The position numbers and the translations under genes were made by a program. Below are positions 51,974 to 61,357 of a DNA stretch of 64,000 nt, piece by piece (position 1 is the stretch's first letter; every line of letters starts with the position of its first letter). This stretch comes from CAVTLG01 sp963735495. Lineage in GTDB: Bacteria > Chloroflexota > Ktedonobacteria > Ktedonobacterales > Ktedonobacteraceae. Where the stretch lies: contig CAVTLG010000014.1 in assembly GCA_963735495.1 (NCBI GenBank), positions 186,001 through 250,000 on the forward strand, read 5' to 3'. The notes beneath the pieces are model-generated. The model was not told the origin of the DNA. It worked only from the letters and a program-made list of their open reading frames with translations, and made no database searches.

Positions 51974-54535
51974 TTAGAGCCTGGGATCGACTGGCTCACT
52001 CTCCATGGCCAGGACACCGAAGACACATTCGTGTATACGACGCAATGGCTCATGGTGCACGAAACGCCCTAATGCTTCCATCCCCAGCGCAAATTCTCGC
52101 AGGGCGAGGGACCGTTTTGCGCCCAGGCCCCGGAAACGGAGTCGCTCAAGATTAGTCGGAAGGTCATATTCAGGGCCATAGATAATGCGCAGATATTCTG
52201 GTCCTCGACATTTTATGGCTGGCTGACTGATACCACGGCGTCCGCTGGCAATAAAATCCAGTGGCTTGACCACCATGCCTTCGCCGCCATGACTGGTAAC
52301 ATGCTGCCACCAGTGCACGCCCTGGTCGACGCTTCCCTGGTCGTTCACGTTGACCACGGTGTATGGCGTGGCGAGTAGCAGTTGCTCGTCGGCGGCACAA
52401 AGTTTGGCAAGCGTCTCCATGTGCCAGAGATGATTTTTGTCGGTGTGCACAGCATCCTGCGTTGCCAGCAAGTGAAAAGGCGCCAGTTTGAGATCGGTAA
52501 CAGATTGTACCGGCCAGCAGTAGTGACGGTAGGCGTCGACGTATTGTGTAGCCAGGCGCGCGCGTTGGCGATACGTGTCAGGGAGCTCGCCAGTATCCAG
52601 TCCTCGTGCAGTTGCTTGCTCTAACAGCGTTACGGTGGTGTCAAGTGCGATGCGTGATGCCGCTCCTACTGCCGCATATTGCTGTAAGAGCAAGGATTGT
52701 GCCTTGACTGACCAGGGCAACAACTCACAATCCAGGCAGACCCAGTCGGTCTGGAATTGCTCCCAGAAATGCGTTGCGTCGAGGGCTGCACGTAGGCGTG
52801 CGAGCATGGCTCCTTCGAGCTGATCATCCTCGAAGAAACGCCTTCCGGTACGCGTGTAGCAGATACCGTAACCTTCATTGACTACCCCAAAGCGTTTGCG
52901 CGCCACATCTTCATCTTGGCACAGGATGACCACGGCACGTGATCCCATATGTTTTTCTTCACAGACAACCTGCTCTATACCTTCCTGTTGATAGTAGGCA
53001 AAGGCTTGCGCGGGATGCTCTAATAATCCCGGCTCCTTACTGGTTTCACAGGGTGACATGGTTGGTGGCAGATAGATGAGCCACTTTGGATTGGCTGCGA
53101 AGCGGCTCATAACCTCCAGCGCGGCGATGGCATTCTCTTCACGGATGGTAATGTTGTGGCGTAGACGCGTAGGGATAATGCGCTTGCCGGAGACATCTTC
53201 CATGTCCAGGATGTCATCGAGTTGCTGCTGCATACTGAGTGCAGTGGGCTGTGCGCTGAGAAATGGTTTCGCTGACTCACAGTAGGTAAATTGTGCTGGA
53301 ACTGAAACAAGCTCATTTTCTGGATAACGCAGAGCCGTGAGTTTACCACCGAACACGCAACCTGTGTCGATGTTAATTGTGCGATTGAGCCACTCCGGTT
53401 CGGGTACAGGTGTATGCCCATAGACAACGCTGGCTTTGCCACGATACTCGGCTGCCCAGTTGTAGCGGATAGGTAAGCCAAATTCGTCTGTTTCCCCTGT
53501 CGTCTCACCATAGAGGGCAAACTCGCGCACGGCACGCGCACCACGTCCCTGCATTGACTCTTTCATTCCCGCGTGCGCAACAACGAGTTTGCCATCGTCG
53601 AGTACATAGTGACTGATCAGGCCATCGAGAAAAGCCATCGTGCGCTCTTTGAATGCTGGCGGTTGTTTTTCCAGTTGCTGCAACAATTCGACAATGCCAT
53701 GCGCCATTTTCACCTCTCTGCCCTGGAGCTTACGCAGCAATTTTGCATCATGGTTGCCTGGTATACATAATGCGCGCTCTGCTGCGACCATATCCATGAC
53801 GAGCTGGAGGACGGCGGGAGTGGCAGGACCGCGATCAACCAGATCGCCCAGGAAGATAACTTTGCGTCCCTCGGGATGACTTACCTGGAAAGGCGCAGCG
53901 AACTCACGCGGAGGCGTTATCTGGTAGCCAAGTTGTTGCAGGAGCGTTTGTAACTCGTTAAAGCAGCCGTGGACGTCGCCAATAATGTCGAATGGACCGT
54001 GCTCTTGCTTGAGATTATTCCAGAGCGCTTGACGCTCGACAGTGACGGTGTCAACCTGTTCAGGTGCTGAGAGCACTGAGATGCTACGAAAGCCCTCTTT
54101 CTTTAGCCCATGCAGCGATTGGCGCATCTGCCTGGATTGTTGACGGATCACGTGTGGTCCAAAGTTTCGATCTGGACGGTGCTGGTTGCGCTCCTGGCAA
54201 AGATGTTCCGGGAGCGCAAAGACGATAGCCGTGACCATGCAATGATACTCGTGAGCAAGAGCAAGCAACGGCTTACGTGCCTCGGCCTGGACGTTCGTCG
54301 CATCGATAACCGTCAGTCGTCCGGCTGCCAGCCGTTGTGCCGCGATAAAGTGCAGGACCGCAAACGCTGCATTGGTGGCCGTCTGATCGTTTTCGTCGTC
54401 GGCGACCAAGCCCCGGCAAAAATCAGATGAGAGCACCTCTGTGGCTTTGAAGTGTTTGCGGGCAAAGGTAGATTTCCCCGCACCTGACGGCCCGATCAGC
54501 ACCACGAGCGAAAATTCTGGAATAGTAATCTGCAT
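51974..54535 (-). CDS. pnkp: Polynucleotide kinase-phosphatase-ligase Pnkp
   Basis: 853 residues from ATG 54535 (AGGACTAATT). Three catalytic parts in one chain: 5' kinase with Walker A GPSGAGKST; metallophosphatase with GDVHGC, GDLVDRG and GNHD; and an ATP-dependent ligase/adenylyltransferase with nucleophile Lys in EEKHMGSRAVV. With Hen1 it repairs RNA cut by ribotoxins: heals 2',3'-cyclic phosphate and 5'-OH ends, methylates and seals. Hen1 is encoded 84 bases upstream on the same strand. Confidence 0.95.
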   Translation of the reverse strand: MQITIPEFSLVVLIGPSGAGKSTFARKHFKATEVLSSDFCRGLVADDENDQTATNAAFAVLHFIAAQRLAAGRLTVIDATNVQAEARKPLLALAHEYHCMVTAIVFALPEHLCQERNQHRPDRNFGPHVIRQQSRQMRQSLHGLKKEGFRSISVLSAPEQVDTVTVERQALWNNLKQEHGPFDIIGDVHGCFNELQTLLQQLGYQITPPREFAAPFQVSHPEGRKVIFLGDLVDRGPATPAVLQLVMDMVAAERALCIPGNHDAKLLRKLQGREVKMAHGIVELLQQLEKQPPAFKERTMAFLDGLISHYVLDDGKLVVAHAGMKESMQGRGARAVREFALYGETTGETDEFGLPIRYNWAAEYRGKASVVYGHTPVPEPEWLNRTINIDTGCVFGGKLTALRYPENELVSVPAQFTYCESAKPFLSAQPTALSMQQQLDDILDMEDVSGKRIIPTRLRHNITIREENAIAALEVMSRFAANPKWLIYLPPTMSPCETSKEPGLLEHPAQAFAYYQQEGIEQVVCEEKHMGSRAVVILCQDEDVARKRFGVVNEGYGICYTRTGRRFFEDDQLEGAMLARLRAALDATHFWEQFQTDWVCLDCELLPWSVKAQSLLLQQYAAVGAASRIALDTTVTLLEQATARGLDTGELPDTYRQRARLATQYVDAYRHYCWPVQSVTDLKLAPFHLLATQDAVHTDKNHLWHMETLAKLCAADEQLLLATPYTVVNVNDQGSVDQGVHWWQHVTSHGGEGMVVKPLDFIASGRRGISQPAIKCRGPEYLRIIYGPEYDLPTNLERLRFRGLGAKRSLALREFALGMEALGRFVHHEPLRRIHECVFGVLAMESEPVDPRL

Positions 54536-54619
54536 AATTAGTCCTGCCTTAAACCTATCAGGAGATCGCTTCCTTTTGTTATGATCGTCGAAGATAACGT
54601 GTATGTGACGCGAGTGCAA

Positions 54620-56014
54620 TCATTTTTCACGCGTAAAAATGCCCATTTGTGATGGAGCACCGACGAGAATATCCTCCGGGCCGATAGGGAGAAAACGCAC
54701 AGTGTAGCCGAAATGTTCCGCTACGCGCGCGGCCCAGGTCTGGAACTCCTGACGTGTCCATTCAAAACGATGGTCTGTGTGTCGAAAATTGCCCGCCGCC
54801 AATGTCCCGAATTTGACATTGTATTCGGCGTTAGGCGTGGTGATGACGACAGTCGCCGGTGCGGAAAATTCGAAGAGGACCCGTTCAAATACGGCCAGCC
54901 GTGATTGGTCCAGGTGCTCAATGACCTCGACAACTGCCGCAGCATCATAGCCCGTCAGGCGCTTATCACGATAGGTCAATGCACCATGGAGCAGGGTGAG
55001 ACGCTGCTTCTGTAATGGCGGCAGTTGCTCCCAATGGAGACGTGCTTGAGCCAGTTCAAGAGCACGGTAGGACACGTCCAGGCCCAGAATATGCTCGAAT
55101 TGCCTGTCCTGTAAGAGTCGCTTGAGCAAGCGTCCTTCGCCGCAGCCGAGGTCAAGGACGCGTTTGGCACCACTTTGCTGCAACGCTGTGATGACAGCGG
55201 TGAGTCTTTGTTCATGCAAGCCAGGTTGTTGCTCAGTCTGCTCTTCTCCAGTTTCTGTGCTATCGTCAGCGGAGTCCAACTCGTTCTGCTCTTCAATGAT
55301 AAGACGCGCAATGGCGTCTCGCGCAAGATCGTGTTTGTGTTTCAGATAACGGTAAGCGATCTGTTCGCGCTCAGGGTGTGTCTCTAGCCAGCCCTTGCCG
55401 TGTCGCAGCAGCTTGTCAACCTCGTCATCGCCGATCCAGTAGTGCTTGTCGTTATCGAGGACGGGCACAAGGACGTACAGGTGTGTTAAGAGATCGCTTA
55501 AACGACAGGTTGCTTCTAACGTGACTGTGTAATAAGGGCTATTGCCCCACTCAGGATGTTGCTCATCGAGGAGGTGAGCGGTGGTAGTAACGCGATAGCC
55601 CAGTGGCTCAAACAAACGCTGAAACCAGCTGCTGTCGCCACGGCAGGGTATAACTGCCAATTGAGCTTGTAAAGGGATAGGCGTTGTCACCAGTTCTGGT
55701 CGCTGTGTACAACGTCCGCTGAGAGCCGTGCCAAAAACATCAGCCAGTGCTACACTGAAAAAAGAGGAGGCAACGTAAGGGCGGTCGTTGACATATTGTT
55801 CCTGTGCATTGGATTTGTCTCGTCCACGTACCAGGTGTATGCTGTCAACGGCGAGCAGAAGCGCAGCCGTACAACGCTCTGCACTGGCTTCAGGATAGAA
55901 GACATACGCTTGCCCAAAGGAGAGCGAGAAGCTTTGCAGCCGTGCCGGATTCTTATGCAATAGGTAGCCCAGGTCGGTTGCAGGTTGATGTGTTGTTGTA
56001 ATTGTGAGCAGCAT
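54620..56014 (-). CDS. hen1: RNA 3'-terminal 2'-O-methyltransferase Hen1
   Basis: 464 residues from ATG 56014 (AAGGATGTTC). The N-terminal half is the ligase-activating domain of bacterial Hen1; the C-terminal half is a SAM methyltransferase with VLDLGCGEGRLLKRLL, the metal-site EVIEHL and FRHTDHRFEWTRQEF. It methylates the 2'-OH at the cleaved RNA 3' end so that the repaired site resists re-cleavage, and it stimulates Pnkp ligation. Forms the repair pair with the adjacent gene. Confidence 0.95.
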   Translation of the reverse strand: MLLTITTTHQPATDLGYLLHKNPARLQSFSLSFGQAYVFYPEASAERCTAALLLAVDSIHLVRGRDKSNAQEQYVNDRPYVASSFFSVALADVFGTALSGRCTQRPELVTTPIPLQAQLAVIPCRGDSSWFQRLFEPLGYRVTTTAHLLDEQHPEWGNSPYYTVTLEATCRLSDLLTHLYVLVPVLDNDKHYWIGDDEVDKLLRHGKGWLETHPEREQIAYRYLKHKHDLARDAIARLIIEEQNELDSADDSTETGEEQTEQQPGLHEQRLTAVITALQQSGAKRVLDLGCGEGRLLKRLLQDRQFEHILGLDVSYRALELAQARLHWEQLPPLQKQRLTLLHGALTYRDKRLTGYDAAAVVEVIEHLDQSRLAVFERVLFEFSAPATVVITTPNAEYNVKFGTLAAGNFRHTDHRFEWTRQEFQTWAARVAEHFGYTVRFLPIGPEDILVGAPSQMGIFTREK

Positions 56015-56264
56015 GAACATCCTTGATCATTGAAAACTTGCTGTGCGTCAGGCTCTATTGTCGTGACAAACAGGAATTTGATAGAGCGCTGTTAGTATCT
56101 AAAACTAGTGTTTGGTTTTATGACGTTTTATGACAGGGTTTTGAAGCTGAGAGAACCGAGCCATCGAGGTAGCTTCACTACTCGGATAGTTCTACTGAGT
56201 TACCAGAGTTGAAACACTTCTTTTCATGCAACGACTAAGGGATTTTCTCGGTTATTGCTCCTCG

Positions 56265-56477
56265 CTAATCAATCCCTAAACCATCTATATCCTCTGGTTT
56301 GTAAGAAGTCCCTAGAAGCTCATTGATCACACGTAATAGAGCAAGTGCTTTTACCCTCTGTACTGGTCCAGTGCCTTCGACCGCTTTCCTCGCTGTTCTG
56401 TAATCCACATTAGCACGTCTGGAAAGCTCTGACACTGTTATAGCGGCATTATCTAATAATTGCTGTAAATTTGGCAT
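56265..56477 (-). CDS. Small HTH (XRE-like) protein
   Basis: 70 residues from ATG 56477; an alternative GTG at 56513 adds 12. Central helix-turn-helix AAITVSELSRRANVDYRTARKAVEG and a C-terminal helix pair (LALLRVINELLGTSYKPED). Likely a phage- or plasmid-type regulator at the edge of an accessory patch. Confidence 0.6.
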   Translation of the reverse strand: MPNLQQLLDNAAITVSELSRRANVDYRTARKAVEGTGPVQRVKALALLRVINELLGTSYKPEDIDGLGID

Positions 56478-56679
56478 ATTACTTAAAAGTCCTTGGGAGT
56501 ATTGGCTTTTCACCTTGAAGTAGTGTAGCAGAGAATGCTAGCAGGCGCAAGTACTTGCTAGGAATCAGGAAATCGTAGACAAAATTTCTTGAAAGTGTTG
56601 ACTTTCACCTTGAAATAGTGTATTGTGAAAATGCTAGTAAATGCGAGCAGTTGATAGGCTATTAACAGCGTTTGCTTAC

Positions 56680-56795
56680 AATGGCTTACATCCTTCGTAA
56701 GAAAGTGATGTAATATGCTGATTAGCAAGAAAATCTGGCTTGAAGTTAGCGAAGAAGACGCTGCAACCCTGGAATTTTTGCAAGGAAAGTGCAGT
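56680..56795 (+). pseudogene. Left end and first 26 codons of a TnpB-type gene
   Basis: From ATG 56715 the peptide MLISKKIWLEVSEEDAATLE... matches the start of IS605 OrfB/TnpB proteins up to Cys26, then diverges. The preceding bases form a small hairpin near CTTACATCCTTCGTAAG typical of an IS200/IS605 left end. The rest of the gene is gone; the frame runs on to 57077. Confidence 0.5.
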
Positions 56796-56959
56796 GGAAA
56801 GCAGAAAGGAGGTGATAGCTATTCTAAACAAAAGAAGCTGACTCCGCCTGAGACACGGAGCCAGTCTAACGGGACCGTTCACGACCTTTGTCAAAGTAGC
56901 AGTCAGGCCCCATGGGGATTCTATATCCTCATGGGACGCCACGTCAAGAAAGGCAGACC

Positions 56960-57190
56960 ATGTTTCTACCTCGACCGTCCCAGGACAACGACGAAGAATA
57001 TACCGTTGTTCCTGTCATCCCCTATGAGGGAGGAGATTACCCCGAACACAACTCGACTGGCTTTTGTCATAACATGAGCCATGAATGCCACGAGAACCCA
57101 GCATCCATCGCTGATCTGGAACAGGCCCGGCTGAATGGAGAAGTCTCTGAGCGCGACGTTGATCGTATTTTTCACGGCACCACCGTGTGA
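56960..57190 (+). CDS. Small hypothetical protein
   Basis: 76 residues from ATG 56960 (AAAGGCAGACC). It starts MFLPRPSQDNDEEYTVVPV and contains CHNMSHECHENP, a small Cys/His cluster, and ends with ARLNGEVSERDVDRIFHGT. No known domain. First of a chain of plus-strand accessory genes with tight spacing. Confidence 0.5.
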   Translation: MFLPRPSQDNDEEYTVVPVIPYEGGDYPEHNSTGFCHNMSHECHENPASIADLEQARLNGEVSERDVDRIFHGTTV

Positions 57191-57205
57191 GGAAGGCAGG
57201 GTCTT

Positions 57206-57463
57206 ATGCACAACACTCCTGGTACACAGACGCCGCAACCCTCACACAGGCACGCGCTTGTCCAATGCCACCAAGGGAAGCATCTCCTGAGCGCCACCTT
57301 TCGCCCAGGAGAACAGGTGTGTCTTGCCTGTGGCACCGTGTTCTCTTGCCCGGCGTGTTTGCGGCAGCACCACCTTTCCCCTGTCACCCATGAGCGCACG
57401 TTTCCCTTTGATTGTTCCCTGCACCAGCAACCGAGGGAGGAGGCCCGTCTATGCCACCCTTGA
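57206..57463 (+). CDS. Small Cys/His-rich hypothetical protein
   Basis: 85 residues, 15 bases after the previous gene. CLACGTVFSCPACLRQHHL provides two Cys pairs and a His pair, a likely zinc finger. The last codons overlap the start of the next gene. Confidence 0.55.
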   Translation: MHNTPGTQTPQPSHRHALVQCHQGKHLLSATFRPGEQVCLACGTVFSCPACLRQHHLSPVTHERTFPFDCSLHQQPREEARLCHP

Positions 57464-58332
57464 AGGAGCAGACCGCCGGATTTGGACGCGTCCCGCTGCG
57501 GGCACATGCAGCACCCACGCACAGCGTCGGAACGACTCACGGCATTCACCCGGACGATACCCCTTATCTCACCGATGAACGCCCGATGCACGGGGACGAA
57601 GACGACACGCTCTATACGACCCGGCTGCCAACCAGTACCCGGCGCTACACGGCCCCCGCTGCACAGACGCAACCGCGAACGATGATCCGTGTGACTAGGC
57701 ACCAGGCACCGCCTCCGCCTATGCAACGCGCATCACGGACACAGGCACCGGTACACCAGCACCGTGCGCAGCCGTTCGCGCTCTCACAACCGACCCCACC
57801 ACGGCTCCCACTCCTGTGGTCCATCGGTCTGGGAATGCTGCTTGCTCTGCTGGTGTTTCTCGCGTTTTCTGGCCTGGTTCACTGGTGGCAGGCAGTGCAA
57901 GAGACCTGGCAGTATGGCTATCCCCGGACCTACCAATGTGATGCCAATGTCGGGCATGGTGGGGTCAGCCATTTCACGGTGGAGAACCTGAGCGGGCATA
58001 TCATCATTACCGAGGTATTGCCCGGTGACTTGTCCCATTCCAAAGTCTATACCGGTCCGGTGTTCTCAGGACCAGACGTCGACCAGGAGCCTGCCACCAT
58101 CTCGTTTCGGGATGTCAACGGGGATCACTCCCCGGATATGATCATTGCGGTGGGCACTGGACGCTACCTCTTGATCAATACCCATACGGGGTTTCGTCCG
58201 AGCACCTCAGCCGACAAGATCACCATGCGGAATTTCGTTCGCTGCTGGCTTCTGAGGAACAAGAAGAGCTATTGCATTGTATGCAGCTTGTTATGCTCCT
58301 GGACGGGACTCTCGGGTTCTGTAATATCCTGA
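57451..58332 (+). CDS. Membrane protein with disordered cytoplasmic N-terminus and repeat-like ectodomain
   Basis: 293 residues from ATG 57451 (GGGAGGAGGCCCGTCT). The first 130 residues are Thr/Pro/Gln-rich, then one membrane helix (LWSIGLGMLLALLVFLAFSG), then an outer domain with an FG-GAP/EF-hand-like calcium loop (DVNGDHSPDMIIAVG). The last 35 residues (from TMRNFVRCWLLRNKK) look out of frame compared with the overlapping ORF, so the end may be frameshifted. Surface role inferred. Confidence 0.55.
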   Translation: MPPLKEQTAGFGRVPLRAHAAPTHSVGTTHGIHPDDTPYLTDERPMHGDEDDTLYTTRLPTSTRRYTAPAAQTQPRTMIRVTRHQAPPPPMQRASRTQAPVHQHRAQPFALSQPTPPRLPLLWSIGLGMLLALLVFLAFSGLVHWWQAVQETWQYGYPRTYQCDANVGHGGVSHFTVENLSGHIIITEVLPGDLSHSKVYTGPVFSGPDVDQEPATISFRDVNGDHSPDMIIAVGTGRYLLINTHTGFRPSTSADKITMRNFVRCWLLRNKKSYCIVCSLLCSWTGLSGSVIS

Positions 58333-58520
58333 CACCTGTGACCTGTTATGGCTGTGATCGTCCTCTCTGTGAGATGCATGCCGTGCCAGTGGATGAGCAA
58401 CGGGACGAAGAAGAGCGCGAGGGTGTCCTCTGTGAGGGGTGTCGCATGCTTCCCTGTAGAGACCGGAATGCGCTACGAGCCTTACGTTTGCAGATGAACC
58501 GAGAGGGGCAGTGCGAATGA
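58272..58520 (+). CDS. Small double zinc-knuckle protein
   Basis: Up to 82 residues; start uncertain (TTG 58272 or ATG 58281). CYGCDRPLCEMH and CEGCRMLPC give two Cys-rich sites. It overlaps the end of the previous gene in another frame and its TGA overlaps the tnpB ATG (ATGA at 58517). Confidence 0.5.
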   Translation: MHCMQLVMLLDGTLGFCNILTPVTCYGCDRPLCEMHAVPVDEQRDEEEREGVLCEGCRMLPCRDRNALRALRLQMNREGQCE

Positions 58521-59782
58521 AGCTGGTAGAGCAGCATGTGATCAGCAGACGTGATCCACGCTATGCCGTGATCGATCAAGCGGCTTTCAAGTCGAAGAAT
58601 TTGTACAATGCGGGAAACTACGAGGTACGTCAAGCCTTCTTTGCTGATGGAACGTACCTCACCTACAACGAGGTGCAACGGCGCATGCAATCGCACGAGG
58701 CGTACAAGGCGCTTCCGGCAAAGGTCAGTCAGCAGGTGTTGATGCAGCTTGCCCACGATTGGGAAAGCTTCTTCAAAGCACGTGCTGCCTACAACAAAGA
58801 CCCCTCCATGTTCTTGGGACGGCCCAGGTTGCCCAGGTACAAACACAAAATGGAAGGGCGGAACCTGCTGGTCTACACCATCCAGGCGATCAGCAAGAGA
58901 GGGTTGAGGCAAGGATGTATTCAACCCTCCATGCTCGCGATCTCGGTGCACACGAGGTACAAGGACATCGATCAAGTGCGCATCGTACCGCGTAACGGGT
59001 TCTACGTGATCGAAGTGGTCTATGAACACGAACAGCCAAAGAGTGCGGTCAACCCTGACTATTACGCTGGCATAGATATTGGCCTGGATAATCTGGTGGC
59101 GCTAACTTCAAACCTTCCCGGTTTCGTACCGGTTCTGGTTAACGGGCGTCCGATAAAATCGGTGAACCAATTTTACAACAAGCGTAAAGCAGCGTTACAG
59201 GGCAAGCTCGGTCATCCAGGCCGTACTGCGCGTATGGAGCGTCTGACGAACAAACGCAATCGGCGGATAGAGCATTACCTGCACACGACATCCAGATGGA
59301 TAGTCGATGATCTGGTAGCTCATGGGATTGGGACGCTCGTGATTGGCAAGAATGATGGATGGAAGCAGGAAGCCAACATGGGCAAGCGCACCAATCAAAA
59401 TTTCGTTGCTATCCCTCATGCTCGGTTCATTTCCATGCTGACGTACAAAGCGGAACGAGCAGGCATTACGGTCAAGATCACCGAAGAGTCCTACACGAGC
59501 AATGCCAGTTTCCTTGATCGTGATGAGATGCCGGTCTATGATCCCAATCAGACAGAGAAACCAACGTTTAGCGGCAAGCGCATGAAGCGTGGATTGTATC
59601 GTGCAGCAGATGGCACGCTCATGAATGCCGATTGCAATGGTTCAGGCAACATTATCAGAAAAGTAGCCCCTGATGCCTTCGGGTCGGAGGGGGTAGAGGA
59701 TGGGAAAGGCCACAAGCCGGTAGTCCATCCAGTGAGGTTCGTCGTTACCCCCTCACAAAACCAAAAGGGAAATCTAGAGTGA
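58517..59782 (+). CDS. tnpB: TnpB (IS605 OrfB) RNA-guided nuclease-like protein
   Basis: 421 residues from ATG 58517. The RuvC-type catalytic residues are in place: Asp187 in GIDIGLDN, Glu324 in ITEESYTS and Asp372 in NADCNGSGN. The zinc finger of most TnpB is missing: TSNASFLDRDEMP replaces the CxxC region, as in one TnpB subgroup with FSGKRMKRGLY. TnpB cuts DNA guided by an omega RNA made from its 3' end. No TnpA partner. Its start overlaps the stop of a zinc-knuckle gene, unlike a typical stand-alone IS. Confidence 0.9.
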   Translation: MKLVEQHVISRRDPRYAVIDQAAFKSKNLYNAGNYEVRQAFFADGTYLTYNEVQRRMQSHEAYKALPAKVSQQVLMQLAHDWESFFKARAAYNKDPSMFLGRPRLPRYKHKMEGRNLLVYTIQAISKRGLRQGCIQPSMLAISVHTRYKDIDQVRIVPRNGFYVIEVVYEHEQPKSAVNPDYYAGIDIGLDNLVALTSNLPGFVPVLVNGRPIKSVNQFYNKRKAALQGKLGHPGRTARMERLTNKRNRRIEHYLHTTSRWIVDDLVAHGIGTLVIGKNDGWKQEANMGKRTNQNFVAIPHARFISMLTYKAERAGITVKITEESYTSNASFLDRDEMPVYDPNQTEKPTFSGKRMKRGLYRAADGTLMNADCNGSGNIIRKVAPDAFGSEGVEDGKGHKPVVHPVRFVVTPSQNQKGNLE

Positions 59783-60095
59783 AAGCAAGCATTCAATAGA
59801 TCGCTATACTTTTTGGAACTATAACAGAAGAGAGGGTCTTCTGGAAAGCTGCCATCGCGAAAATTATGTATCGTACAATCATTCGTAGGATACTCCTAAT
59901 ACTACAAAAGTAGCAGTGAGATCGGTATGAAAAAAAGGCAGCCAGAAATGGTGTCTCTAGCCGTATATTAGTACAGATGAAGGTAAATTTGGCAGTGGCA
60001 CAGAACTGTGCTACAATGCGGAACGTGTGCTATTATTTTTTCTGGAATTCTGTAACCAGTACATTGTAGGACGCTTTGCGAGAGGCAGCTATATT
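59783..60095. other. Spacer after tnpB
   Basis: 313 bp. It may contain the right end of the tnpB element, but no clear palindromic end was found; the promoter of the response regulator must be here. Confidence 0.4.
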
Positions 60096-60542
60096 ATGAG
60101 TAGCAGGAATGCAATAAAGAAGGTATTGGTTATCGACGACAATCCGACAATTGTAGAACTCATTAAATATGCTGTAAATCTGCAAGGTTCGTACCAGGTC
60201 GTCGTGGCATATGATGGGGTACAAGGGCTGGAGCGTGTCTTTGCCGAGCAGCCTGATTGTGTGATCATTGATGTGAAGATGCCGAAAATGGATGGGTATC
60301 AACTTGTACGTTGTCTACGCGGTGATGTGCGTACAGCAGACATCCCCTTGATTATTTTAAGCGCTATGACGCGTGAAGAAGATCAAATGACGGGCTTGCT
60401 CTCGGGGGCCGATGAGTATCTGACCAAACCGTTCAAGCCGACTGCTTTAAATGCGGCGATTGAGCGCGTCTTGCGTCTGACCCCGACTGAGCGCCAAAAT
60501 CGTACAGATACCCTGGTGCAAACTCAGTCGGAACGGGATTGA
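60096..60542 (+). CDS. Response regulator receiver protein
   Basis: 148 residues from ATG 60096. Single receiver: Asp14/Asp15 in LVIDDN, phospho-acceptor Asp59 in CVIIDVKMPKMDGY, Thr-position SAM-T and Lys in YLTKPF. No output domain; the 25-residue tail is polar. Could pass phosphate in a relay or bind a partner. The related, altered receiver at 60877 follows in the same direction. Confidence 0.9.
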   Translation: MSSRNAIKKVLVIDDNPTIVELIKYAVNLQGSYQVVVAYDGVQGLERVFAEQPDCVIIDVKMPKMDGYQLVRCLRGDVRTADIPLIILSAMTREEDQMTGLLSGADEYLTKPFKPTALNAAIERVLRLTPTERQNRTDTLVQTQSERD

Positions 60543-60876
60543 GACTGTGTGAAGCGTTTGTCTGCGTTGTACTGCTGTTTGTACCACGTTGTTGAAATGC
60601 GGTTTCAAACGCCGTCATGGGACTGCATGCTCTGCTATATTGTGTAAGATATATGTAGTGTATCCATACAGCGTGTCCTTTCTGCATTTACTCTGTAGCA
60701 CGTAGAAGAGCGGCACGCGCTGTCTGTTTTGCAGGTTGTCAGGAAACCCTGCCCCGTAGAATGGGACGGGCGTGCGGAGATGGGGTGAGGGGATATGATG
60801 ACAGAACCGCATCTGCGGATGCCTTTCATTCCTCCCATTGCCGTGATCGGCATATGGGTTCCCTGAAAAGGTTTTT
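60543..60876. other. Spacer between two receiver genes
   Basis: 334 bp with no gene; G-rich block at 60755-60800. No motif can be assigned. Confidence 0.35.
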
Positions 60877-61311
60877 ATGGTAAAAAGCGTGAGTTTACGA
60901 GTGAACGGTAGGCAATTGCGTAGGTTACATATCCTTTTTATTGATAACGATCTGAATACGCAAGAGAGAATGCAACAGGCATTAGGCGCTGATTTTGTGA
61001 TAGAATGTGTGGATTCGGTAGCAGAGGCGAAAATGCTTTTACATGAGTCTCTTCCCGATATCCTGATATCTGAGGTGGTAGTGGGCCAGGAGAGTGGTTT
61101 TGATTTTTGCCACTATGTGCGCAGTAAGCCAGAGACACATCATCTGCCGATCATGTTGCTCACTTCTATGGCTACGTTACAGGACAAAGTTGCGGGTTTC
61201 CAGGCTGGTACCGATGACTATGTGGTGAAACCATTTGATACGCGCCATTTGATGGCGCGCATTCGTTTACTTGCTCGTATCAAACGCCTGGAGCTTCATG
61301 CAGGGAGCTAA
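60877..61311 (+). CDS. Receiver-like protein with Glu at the phosphorylation site
   Basis: 144 residues. The fold is a receiver (HILFIDNDLNTQERM, then LPIMLLTSMATLQDKVAGFQAGTDDYVVKPFD) but the strand-3 Asp is Glu66 in DILISEVVVGQ and the following MP is VG. The Lys of VVKPFD and the Thr of LTS are kept. A Glu mimics phospho-Asp in some response regulators, so this may be constitutively active or unphosphorylatable. A C-terminal helix (RIRLLARIKRLE) may be a partner site. Confidence 0.8.
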   Translation: MVKSVSLRVNGRQLRRLHILFIDNDLNTQERMQQALGADFVIECVDSVAEAKMLLHESLPDILISEVVVGQESGFDFCHYVRSKPETHHLPIMLLTSMATLQDKVAGFQAGTDDYVVKPFDTRHLMARIRLLARIKRLELHAGS

Positions 61312-61357
61312 CCTATGTTTGCTGGAACCTGCATGATCCTGCGTAATGGAACGGAAA

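Noticed and set aside
58517..59782. TnpB as a catalytically dead remnant
   Set aside because: Asp187, Glu324 and Asp372 are all present; only the zinc finger is missing, which is normal for this subgroup.
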